Origin: Candidatus Gastranaerophilales bacterium
Lineage (GTDB): Bacteria > Cyanobacteriota > Vampirovibrionia > Gastranaerophilales > Gastranaerophilaceae
DNA: 64,000 nt
Assembly: GCA_944325155.1 (NCBI GenBank)
Contig: CALUYY010000004.1
Span: 111,133 to 175,132 of the forward strand
Reading direction: 5' to 3'
In this document: positions 45,255-52,339 of the stretch, piece after piece
Layout: every line of letters begins with the position of its first letter
Position numbering within the stretch: position 1 is the stretch's first letter
The notes under the pieces: generated by a model
Told to the model about the DNA's origin: nothing
Databases searched by the model: none
The model's input: only the letters and a program-made list of their open reading frames with translations
Program-made: the position numbers and the translations under genes

Positions 45255-46850
45255 TTAATTTTTCTTTTTTGCCTCTTTTTTCTTTTGAAAATCAACATTT
45301 AAAAATAAGCCCAAAGGCACAAGGCAGATTGCAATTAAAGCGAATAATTCAAATGCGTCAACGTATGACATTAATCTTGATTGCTCCAAAAGCTGGTTAT
45401 AATAAAATTTTCCCGCTTTATGAAGGGCGGAGACACTCGGAAGAGAGCTCATAAAGTTTCCTGCCAGATGATTTAATCTTTCCTGATAATTGGGGTTAAA
45501 ATTTGACAGATTGCCGACTAAATATGTCTGGTGAACTTGCGATAATCTTGCAACAAGAGTTGATGACATTGAAACGACAAATGCCGTTGTAACGCATTTA
45601 CAAAGACTGTGAAGCCCGGCACCGTTTGAAAGTTCGGTTTTGGGAAGCGTTCCCAAACAAAGTGCGGATATCGGAATAAACACTAAAATTACACCGACGC
45701 CCATTAAAACATTGGGCAATATAACGTATGAAAAAGAAATCTGAAGATTTAGGTTTGCATACATAAAAGTTGAAACTGCAAGGAAAATAAAGCCCGTGCA
45801 TACAAGAATTCTGTTATCGATTTTTTCAACCATTTTTCCTATAAAACAAAGCATAATTATGCAAGAAATTACCCTCGGCGCCAACGACATACCGGATAAC
45901 ATTGCGGTGTATCCCATTAAACTCTGCAAAAACTGGGGCAACAATAAAATCGTAACGTAAATTATCATATTAACCGAAGAGCCGAGAATTGTTCCTATAA
46001 AAAAGTTTTTATCTTTAAAAACTCTTAAATTGACAATGGCATCTTTGCATTCCAGCTCCCATACGATAAAAAATATAAAAGAAAATAATGAAATGCCGGC
46101 AAGCCAGCATACCCAGGTCGTATCAAACCAGTTATACTGCTGTCCTTTATCCAAAACAATCTGCATTGACAAAAGCCACAAAACAAGAGCACAAAGCCCG
46201 ACAAAATCAATTTTTTTGGGGGCTTCGCCCGTTTTTACTTCTTTTATATAAAAATGGACCAAAAGCAAAGATACAAGCCCAACGGGGATATTAATCAAAT
46301 AAATCCACTGCCAGGTTGAATTATCAACGATAAAGCCGCCGAATGTCGGGCCGAGAATTGAAAAAACCATAACCGCAAAAGCAAATAATGCCATTGCGTT
46401 TCCTCTTTTTTCAAACGGAAACGCCGCAATTAAAATTGCCTGCGAAATAGGCATCATCGGTCCCCCGCCTATACCCTGAATTACCCTTCCTATAACAAGA
46501 AAATTAAGGCTCGGTGCAACTGCGCATATAATTGAACCGATTGTAAAAATCGAGATAAATACTTTTAAAAATAATACTCTTCCCATTAATTTTTCAAGCC
46601 ATCCCGTTAAAGGAATTAAAGCCGCATTTGCTATCATATAACTTGTAATTACCCAGTTTGCTTCATCCAGTGTTGAGCCGAAAAAGCCTGCAATATGAGG
46701 CATTGCAACGTTTGTGGCAGAGGTTGCAAGCATGGTAAAAGATGTGGGCAAAAGTATCGTAAATGCAACAAGCCACAACGGTATTGCCTGCTGCTGGTGG
46801 GGATGGTTTATATGTCCGTGGTGTACCTGTGCTTCGCTTATTGTGCTCAA
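45255..46850 (-). CDS. MFS multidrug efflux transporter (EmrB/QacA, DHA2 family)
   Basis: This drug:proton antiporter has 14 predicted helices in 531 residues. Typical motifs are the N-terminal PTSFTMLATSATNVAMPHIAG, GWLEKLMGRVLFLKVF (motif A) and RVIQGIGGGPMMPISQAI. A His-rich N-terminal tail (VHHGHINHPHQQQ) is unusual. The start is TTG 46850 with AAGGA eight bases upstream. It is the last gene of marR-emrA-emrB. Confidence 0.9.
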   Translation of the reverse strand: MSTISEAQVHHGHINHPHQQQAIPLWLVAFTILLPTSFTMLATSATNVAMPHIAGFFGSTLDEANWVITSYMIANAALIPLTGWLEKLMGRVLFLKVFISIFTIGSIICAVAPSLNFLVIGRVIQGIGGGPMMPISQAILIAAFPFEKRGNAMALFAFAVMVFSILGPTFGGFIVDNSTWQWIYLINIPVGLVSLLLVHFYIKEVKTGEAPKKIDFVGLCALVLWLLSMQIVLDKGQQYNWFDTTWVCWLAGISLFSFIFFIVWELECKDAIVNLRVFKDKNFFIGTILGSSVNMIIYVTILLLPQFLQSLMGYTAMLSGMSLAPRVISCIIMLCFIGKMVEKIDNRILVCTGFIFLAVSTFMYANLNLQISFSYVILPNVLMGVGVILVFIPISALCLGTLPKTELSNGAGLHSLCKCVTTAFVVSMSSTLVARLSQVHQTYLVGNLSNFNPNYQERLNHLAGNFMSSLPSVSALHKAGKFYYNQLLEQSRLMSYVDAFELFALIAICLVPLGLFLNVDFQKKKEAKKKN

Positions 46851-46854
46851 TTTT

Positions 46855-47946
46855 TTAATCCTTAATTTTAACTTCGGGTACCACAGACATTCCGGGCACT
46901 ATGTTATACCCCGATATATCTTCCTTGAATACAATTTTAACGGGAACTCTTTGAACTATTTTTACATAGCTTCCGACCGCATTTTCAGGCGGAAAGAGGC
47001 TTGCTTTGGCGCCTGTTGCACGCTGAATGCTGTCAACTTCACCTTTGAATTTTTTATTGGGGTAGGTATCAATTTTAATTAAAACTTCCTGTCCTTTTCT
47101 CATATCGGCCAGTTGTGTTTCTTTGAAGTTTGCAACTACCCAGACTTTTTCGGGCACAATAGATAACATGGGCTGTGCGGTTTGAACGTAGTTTCCCTGT
47201 TCGACCGAACGGTTTGTGATAAGCCCCGATTTCGGCGCATAAATTTTTGTATAAGACAAATTGAGTTTTGCCTGTTCGACTTCGGCTTCAAGTTTTTTTA
47301 TTTTGGCAAGAGCGGCTTGTTTTTTTGCTTTTGAAGATTGAAGAATTGATTCTGAAGCCAGCTCTTTTTGAACAGCCGATTTGTGTTCGGCCTTTGCAAC
47401 GGTATATCTTGTTTTGCTGTCATCATATTCCTGTTTTGATGAAATTCCTTCTTTATACATTTCGGAATATCTTTTATAATCGGCGTTTGCAAAATTAAGC
47501 CTTGATTTTGCGGCTGTTATATCTTCCGATGATCTTTTTAATTCGGATGTTGAATGGGTTATTTCTTTTTCCGTTATATTCAGTGAAGCTTTTGCCTCGT
47601 CAAGTTCTGCCTGTTTTTGTTTCAGGACCGTTATATAGTCATTGGGGTCAATTTCAAGAAGCAATTGCCCCTCTTTTACCTCTTCGTTATCATCCACAAG
47701 AAGTTTTAAAACGGGTCCTTGAATTCTCGGCGCAATTGTAATTATGTGTCCCTCAACAAAAGCATCATCCGTTTTTTGGTAATGAAGCGAATGAATTATA
47801 AAATAAATTCCCATGGCAAGAAATAAAACCGCCATAACACAAGGAACGATTACACGTTTTTTAACGTAGCTGGGTCTTGTGTCGGTGAGGTCAATATCAG
47901 TGTCATCATAATAAATGTTTTCTTTTTTTTCTTTATTTTTCGGCAT
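46855..47946 (-). CDS. EmrA-type membrane fusion protein
   Basis: One N-terminal membrane helix (VIVPCVMAVLFLAMGIYFI) is followed by the lipoyl halves (HIITIAPRIQGPVLKLLVDDNEEVKEG and YAPKSGLITNRSVEQGNYV), a long coiled-coil hairpin between them, and a beta-barrel. At 363 residues it is a full EmrA. It bridges the EmrB-type carrier and an outer-membrane channel; no channel gene is in this operon, so a shared TolC-type protein is probable. AGAGAGGG precedes the ATG. Confidence 0.9.
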   Translation of the reverse strand: MPKNKEKKENIYYDDTDIDLTDTRPSYVKKRVIVPCVMAVLFLAMGIYFIIHSLHYQKTDDAFVEGHIITIAPRIQGPVLKLLVDDNEEVKEGQLLLEIDPNDYITVLKQKQAELDEAKASLNITEKEITHSTSELKRSSEDITAAKSRLNFANADYKRYSEMYKEGISSKQEYDDSKTRYTVAKAEHKSAVQKELASESILQSSKAKKQAALAKIKKLEAEVEQAKLNLSYTKIYAPKSGLITNRSVEQGNYVQTAQPMLSIVPEKVWVVANFKETQLADMRKGQEVLIKIDTYPNKKFKGEVDSIQRATGAKASLFPPENAVGSYVKIVQRVPVKIVFKEDISGYNIVPGMSVVPEVKIKD

Positions 47947-47960
47947 ATACCCTCTCTTTT

Positions 47961-48416
47961 TTACATTTGCAATTTTACTTTTTTTTCAAGATTATCTATC
48001 ATTTTTCCCAACGTTTCGTTGCATTTTTCAAGATCTTCTTTTTCAATTCCTTTTACCGTTTCATCTCTCAAATTAACAAGATAAGGTCTTATTTCGGTAA
48101 AAATTTGCCTGCCTTTGTCGGTCAGCCTTATTTTATATATTTTTCTTTTGTTTACATCGGGAATTCTTATGACATATCCTTCTTTTTCAAGAATATTTAT
48201 AAGTCTTGTAACGTTTGGTCTGTCTTTTCTTGTGATTTCGCAAATCTGCCTCTGGTATAATTCGCCGTTTTCAACAAGCATGGAAAGGATAATATATTGT
48301 TCGGGAGTTACTTTGAATTTGTTTTGTGCAAACATTTGCAATTGTGCCACTTTTGCAAGCAGACCAACCGTTGCAAGAGCATATATCAGCCTTTTGTTTA
48401 AAAAGCTCTGCGGCAT
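47961..48416 (-). CDS. MarR-family regulator
   Basis: The 151-residue winged-helix protein shows the MarR layout: QLQMFAQNKFKVTPEQYIILSML, the HTH ICEITRKDRPNVTRLINILEKEG, the wing IRIPDVNKRKIYKIRLTDKG, and a dimerisation helix. It is the first gene of an operon with EmrA- and EmrB-type genes, which it presumably represses until a toxic ligand binds. AAGGA precedes the ATG by seven bases. The upstream palindrome at 48453-48490 is the likely operator. Confidence 0.88.
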   Translation of the reverse strand: MPQSFLNKRLIYALATVGLLAKVAQLQMFAQNKFKVTPEQYIILSMLVENGELYQRQICEITRKDRPNVTRLINILEKEGYVIRIPDVNKRKIYKIRLTDKGRQIFTEIRPYLVNLRDETVKGIEKEDLEKCNETLGKMIDNLEKKVKLQM

Positions 48417-48452
48417 CAGTTATTCCTTTTGTTGTTAATAAAATGCGATTAA

Positions 48453-48490
48453 AAAATTTCTTGTGTTATTATAATAACACAAGAAATTTT
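48453..48490. promoter_or_regulatory. Perfect 38-bp palindrome overlapping the marR -10 box
   Basis: The two halves (48453-48471 and 48472-48490) are exact complements, with TTGTGTTATT as inner arm. On the minus strand it contains TATAAT (48473-48468), which would start transcription about 45 bases before marR. MarR proteins bind palindromes over promoters, so this is the probable autoregulatory operator. It might also act as a terminator of the next minus-strand gene ending at 48521. Confidence 0.65.
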
Positions 48491-48520
48491 GCAGGCAATT
48501 ATTTTTTTTAAATAAATTTT

Positions 48521-49075
48521 TTATTTGCCGACAAACTCCATCTCCTGATATTTGAAATCTTTTAAAGCGCCGTCTTTTTTGTACACGGGTTTAAATAAAA
48601 CCTGAAGAGATAAGTTTTGCCCTTCTTTTGATTTTAATCTTGTGCACCTGTGTTGAAGATAACTGCGGGCATTTTTGAAAAATTCTCTTGAAGCGCTGTT
48701 GCTTTCATAGGACCTTGATTTGCCCGTTCTTGCCAGCGCTTCGCTTTTTGCAATTCCTATGGGTTTTGCCATATTATCGACTTCATATGCGTCATATCCC
48801 GTTACAAGATATACGGTTGAAGTTTCATAATCATAAATTGACGTAACATAAGGCAGTTTTTGATAATCTTTATCATATTTTTTAAAATAATCTACAAGGT
48901 CTTTATTAACCTCTTTTAATGTTCCGTTTAAATTTCTTACAATTTTTCCGTTGCATTTTCTCAAATTTTCTTTTGAAGTTACTCTTGAACTTGTTTTCCC
49001 GTTATCATCAAGCGCATAATACGTAACGGGTACATATCCTTTAAAATTTAAATTTGAAACTGGGGATAAATTCAT
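48521..49075 (-). CDS. Lineage-type protein with N-terminal NLNFKGY motif, unknown function
   Basis: The 184-residue protein has no recognised domain. The N-terminus is short and polar before NLNFKGYVPVTYY, the F-K/R-A/G motif seen in other unknown proteins here. The rest is basic and looks globular, with RSYLQHRCTRLKSKEG near the end. The frame runs to 49162, but the motif spacing and ATG 49075 fit better. The ribosome-binding site is weak (AAGAG). Confidence 0.6.
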   Translation of the reverse strand: MNLSPVSNLNFKGYVPVTYYALDDNGKTSSRVTSKENLRKCNGKIVRNLNGTLKEVNKDLVDYFKKYDKDYQKLPYVTSIYDYETSTVYLVTGYDAYEVDNMAKPIGIAKSEALARTGKSRSYESNSASREFFKNARSYLQHRCTRLKSKEGQNLSLQVLFKPVYKKDGALKDFKYQEMEFVGK

Positions 49076-49223
49076 ATACAGGCTCTTTCGTTTTTTTTGG
49101 TATAAAACCCGAAAATAATTTTTTTTGATATAAAAGTTAATAAATAATTTAATAAAAAGCAAAAAAATTTTTTATGCGTTTTATATATTTCAGATTAAAA
49201 TATAATGAAGGAGATTTTAATTT

Positions 49224-50171
49224 ATGCAGGTAAGTGCAATATCGCCTTCGCCTTTATTACAATCTTATATAAAAAATCCCAAACCCGCTGAAGGTAACAG
49301 CGGAATTTCAACACCCCAAACATCTTCAACGGATAAAAATAATACAAAAGATAATTCCAAAAAAATAATGTTCGGTGCGCTCGGCGCCGCAGCGGCCGCA
49401 GTTGTTGCGGCAGGTGCAATTTTTGCCGGAAGAAAAATATATCTTATCGACAAAATGAAAGATTTAATTGTTGAATCAAAGCCTCTGCAAAAAACGGGTG
49501 AAGAATTTTTAGACCGTGCGGATGACGTTTATCAGTTTGCGCAAAAACAAATTGAAGAAGCAAAAGGAATTATAACAAAATTAAAAGACGGCGCTTTAGA
49601 TGAAGCCGGATTTAAAACCGGAAGAAAGCTGAATGAAAACGGCAGTGAAACTTTATATGAATTTATTGAAGAATACAGCGATAACAATCTTGTAAGAAAA
49701 ATAAGATATAAAAATTCAAAACCGTTAGATATTTCGATTTACGGCTCTCATGGTGAAGACAGAGTTTTTGTTTCGGATAATAACTATACAATATTTTTAA
49801 AAGACGTATCAACGGATTGCGCCGATAAAGATATTTTGCTTTCAAAAGAAGCATACAGCTTTGACGGAGACAGGCTTGTAAGAAGCGCAACGGATTGCGG
49901 AACGGACATAAAGAAAAGAGCGGGGATTGTACCTTATCCCGAAAAAACAAAAGAATTTACCTATGAAAATAAAAAATTGTCGCAAATAGTTGCATTTAAA
50001 GAGAAAAACAACAGCGCCACTTTTATTTTTGATAAAGAAGGCAGTCTGGAAAAAATTGCATATAAAAATTATACCTTTGACGCTAAAAAAAATGCCATAT
50101 TGCGCAATCAAACGACAAATACTTCCTGGACGGCGACCGATCCCGAAACAATCGAAGATTTGGAAGATTAA
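49224..50171 (+). CDS. Single-span membrane protein, unknown function
   Basis: A low-complexity N-terminus (Ser, Pro, Asn, Thr, residues 1-48) precedes an alanine-rich helix (MFGALGAAAAAVVAAGAIFAG, split at about 50-70), followed by a coiled helix and a C-terminal part made of short repeated beta strands (IRYKNSKPLDISIYG, EFTYENKKLSQIVAF). No signal peptide of standard type is seen. AAGGAG precedes the ATG and TATAAT is at about 49200. The function is unknown. Confidence 0.65.
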   Translation: MQVSAISPSPLLQSYIKNPKPAEGNSGISTPQTSSTDKNNTKDNSKKIMFGALGAAAAAVVAAGAIFAGRKIYLIDKMKDLIVESKPLQKTGEEFLDRADDVYQFAQKQIEEAKGIITKLKDGALDEAGFKTGRKLNENGSETLYEFIEEYSDNNLVRKIRYKNSKPLDISIYGSHGEDRVFVSDNNYTIFLKDVSTDCADKDILLSKEAYSFDGDRLVRSATDCGTDIKKRAGIVPYPEKTKEFTYENKKLSQIVAFKEKNNSATFIFDKEGSLEKIAYKNYTFDAKKNAILRNQTTNTSWTATDPETIEDLED

Positions 50172-50178
50172 ATTATAG

Positions 50179-51009
50179 CTATATTTCTTCTTTTAAAAGT
50201 TTAAGCGATTTAATTCCCGCAGGAAAACCTATATACGGCATGGCTTGAATTATGGCCGAAGCTATTGTTTCAATTGAATTTCCTCTTTTTATGTTTCCTT
50301 TTATGTGGCTTTTTACGGTATTATCGGGTGCATTATTTGAAATTAAAATTATAAGTCCCAGTAATTCTTTTGTTTTAAGGTCTAAAGTTCCTCTTGTGTA
50401 AAAATCTCCGAAGCAGACTTCCGTTAAAAATTTTGCCGTTTTTTTATCTAAATTACCGGGAAGCCCTTTGAGTGATTTTTCAATTTCATCGCCGTATATC
50501 GGGTTTTGAATTTCATAGCCTTTAGAATATCTTTCTTCCTCTTTAATTGTTGTCTGATGTTCAAGAGGGGTTTTAATGTTTCTTTCGTCAAAAACTTCAT
50601 TTAAAACGCTGAGCGCATTCAGGGTTTTGGGAAATCCTATAAAAGGGGCGCATAAATAAATTGCTTCTCTTATCTCCAAAGGAGTATTTCCGACATTTAA
50701 GGCTGCATTTATATGGGATTTAAGCTGGGGGAGCGTCTGCATTGAAGATAGGGAAACGACGGTTATTAATTCTCTTTGTTTAATATCAAGATTTCCCGTT
50801 ACAAAAATTTCGCCGAAAATATATTTTTGTAAAATTGCAAGCATTTCCTCATCGTTTCCTTTGGGGAAAGGTTCGGCTTTGAATAATTTATGAAAATTTT
50901 CAATGCAGATATCTTCTCTTGTCATAATTTTCTCCTTATCATCAACGGCAGATGCGAAATTAAAAGCGGATATAAAAACCGCAAAAATTACTAAAATTTT
51001 TCTAAGCAT
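50179..51009 (-). CDS. Exported protein with two carboxymuconolactone decarboxylase (AhpD-like) domains
   Basis: A signal peptide (KILVIFAVFISAFNFASA) is followed by two CMD domains: residues about 50-140 (KQRELITVVSLSSMQTLPQLKSHINAALNVG) and about 190-270 (KTKELLGLIILISNNAPDNTVKSHI). The CxxC redox motif of AhpD is missing in both, so peroxidase activity is unlikely. AAGGAAC precedes the ATG. The gene is divergent from a merR gene and its promoter has the 19-base spacer typical of MerR activation. Confidence 0.82.
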   Translation of the reverse strand: MLRKILVIFAVFISAFNFASAVDDKEKIMTREDICIENFHKLFKAEPFPKGNDEEMLAILQKYIFGEIFVTGNLDIKQRELITVVSLSSMQTLPQLKSHINAALNVGNTPLEIREAIYLCAPFIGFPKTLNALSVLNEVFDERNIKTPLEHQTTIKEEERYSKGYEIQNPIYGDEIEKSLKGLPGNLDKKTAKFLTEVCFGDFYTRGTLDLKTKELLGLIILISNNAPDNTVKSHIKGNIKRGNSIETIASAIIQAMPYIGFPAGIKSLKLLKEEI

Positions 51010-51040
51010 TATAAGTTCCTTAAAAATTTAAAAATATTTT

Positions 51041-51066
51041 ATTATATTAGAGTTACTATCAGTCAA
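51041..51066 (-). promoter_or_regulatory. MerR-type promoter of the CMD gene
   Basis: On the minus strand, TTGACT (51066-51061) is followed by GATAG and, after a 19-base spacer, TAAAAT. MerR-family activators act on promoters with such over-long spacers. The 11-base TTGACTGATAG recurs, inverted, on the other side of the merR gene. Confidence 0.6.
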
Positions 51067-51112
51067 GTAAAATTTATGTTATTATTTTAAAAAAAGCAAA
51101 AGGAAAAATAAT

Positions 51113-51532
51113 ATGTATACAATTAAAGAAGTATCGGAAAAAACGGGTGTTTCCGAACACACATTAAGATTTTGGGCAAAATCCGGATTTTTTCCTTTTG
51201 TCAAAAGAAATCAAAATAATATAAGACAGTTCAGCGAAGATGATTTGGGGTGGGTCAGAATCGTTCAATGTTTAAGAAAAGTGGGCATTGAAAATAAATC
51301 AATTAAAAGATATATAGATTTATGCATTATGGGAGATTCCACAATTCAAGAAAGATATGAAATAATAAAAACAACAAAAGAAAAAGCAAGAAAGCAGATG
51401 GAAGATTTAAAACATCAATTGGATATGCTTGAATATAAAGAACAATTTTATCAAAACCTTATTAAAAATAACTTAAAAGACTCCTGGAACCCGATGAATA
51501 AAATGAAAGAAAATTTAAATTGCGCAATTTAA
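51113..51532 (+). CDS. MerR-family regulator
   Basis: The 139-residue protein has the MerR winged helix (YTIKEVSEKTGVSEHTLRFWAKSGFF) and the second helical motif (DDLGWVRIVQCLRKVGIENKSIKRYIDLC), then a long dimerisation coiled coil (EKARKQMEDLKHQLDMLEYKEQF). The C-terminus has one Cys and no metal-binding loop, so it fits the AdhR/YraB-like group rather than metal sensors. The same 11-bp sequence TTGACTGATAG flanks the gene in inverted orientation at both ends, in both cases in a N19 promoter directed away from it. Confidence 0.88.
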   Translation: MYTIKEVSEKTGVSEHTLRFWAKSGFFPFVKRNQNNIRQFSEDDLGWVRIVQCLRKVGIENKSIKRYIDLCIMGDSTIQERYEIIKTTKEKARKQMEDLKHQLDMLEYKEQFYQNLIKNNLKDSWNPMNKMKENLNCAI

Positions 51533-51540
51533 ATTTTTAA

Positions 51541-51571
51541 TTGACTGATAGCTGCTATCAAGTGCTATAAA
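51541..51571 (+). promoter_or_regulatory. MerR-type promoter of the TatC-tail ORF
   Basis: TTGACT (51541-51546), a 19-base spacer with the perfect dyad GATAG-CTG-CTATC (51547-51559), and TATAAA (51566-51571). The ATG at 51578 lies 6 bases later, so the message would be leaderless. Confidence 0.6.
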
Positions 51572-51577
51572 TAAAAT

Positions 51578-51709
51578 ATGAAAATAAAAATTTTGGCGGC
51601 AATTTTTACGCCGCCCGATATAATAAGCCAGCTTATGCTTTTTGTTCCTACCTGGCTTTTATTTGAAGCGGGGCTTATCGGCGCAAAATTATTTAATAAA
51701 AAAGATTGA
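51578..51709 (+). pseudogene. Orphan C-terminal tail of TatC (43 residues)
   Basis: The short frame encodes AAIFTPPDIISQLMLFVP followed by a hydrophobic stretch (TWLLFEAGLIGAKLF). This matches the last periplasmic loop and last membrane helix of TatC, where TPPD-ISQ is conserved. A stop codon lies directly upstream and no other part of tatC is visible in the preceding DNA, so the rest is missing. It may be a truncation remnant or a small membrane protein kept under the MerR-type promoter. It ends 1 bp before the convergent DUF1893 gene. Confidence 0.6.
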
Positions 51710-51710
51710 T

Positions 51711-52184
51711 TTATAGCCCTTGAATCAGTCTGAATGCTTCATAGGGACCGTCTATATATTTAACTCTTTTTTCAAGCGGGCATATATCATCGTTTGTATT
51801 ATTCATAATATTGTCAACAACGCTGTCTGCCTTATATTTTATATTGTTTTCTTCAAAAACTTTTATTGCGGGCTTTGAGATTACGGGAGTATAAACTTTT
51901 TTTGCTCTTCCGTATGTAATTAAAAGAGCGGAGGCTTTTCCTATTTTTCTGTCAATAACGTATGCTTCATTTAATGAGCCATCTTCAATTGCTTTCAACA
52001 GGGGTTTTGCACCTTTTCCTTCATAAAATGTTTGTTTTTTATCTTTAATTACAATGAGGCTGTAATTTTGCAGCTGCTCTTTTAGTTTTTTTCTTGAAGG
52101 ATTAAACCCGATTGCATAAGAAGCGTTAACAATTAAAGTGAATGCAAAAAAACCGATAATTAAATTTAAAAAAATCTTTTTCAT
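51711..52184 (-). CDS. Exported DUF1893 protein
   Basis: A signal peptide (KIFLNLIIGFFAFTLIVNASYA) precedes a DUF1893 domain: SLIVIKDKKQTFYEGKGAKPLLKAI, AYVIDRKIGKASALLITYGRAKKVYTPVISKPA, and the conserved CPLEKRV near the end. DUF1893 proteins are usually short and cytoplasmic, of unknown function, so the export signal is unusual. GGAGAT precedes the ATG. The length is 157 residues. Confidence 0.75.
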   Translation of the reverse strand: MKKIFLNLIIGFFAFTLIVNASYAIGFNPSRKKLKEQLQNYSLIVIKDKKQTFYEGKGAKPLLKAIEDGSLNEAYVIDRKIGKASALLITYGRAKKVYTPVISKPAIKVFEENNIKYKADSVVDNIMNNTNDDICPLEKRVKYIDGPYEAFRLIQGL

Positions 52185-52339
52185 AATTTCATATCTCCAT
52201 CTGGCTTAATTCTATCATTTAATTAAAAATTTTTCTTCCATAGAAAGCAGGTTAATTTTTATTAAACAACGGAGCTATTTTTTAAAGAAATTATTTGGAT
52301 TTGCCGATAAAATATCTGTCAGGTTTCAAGGAAGGATAT

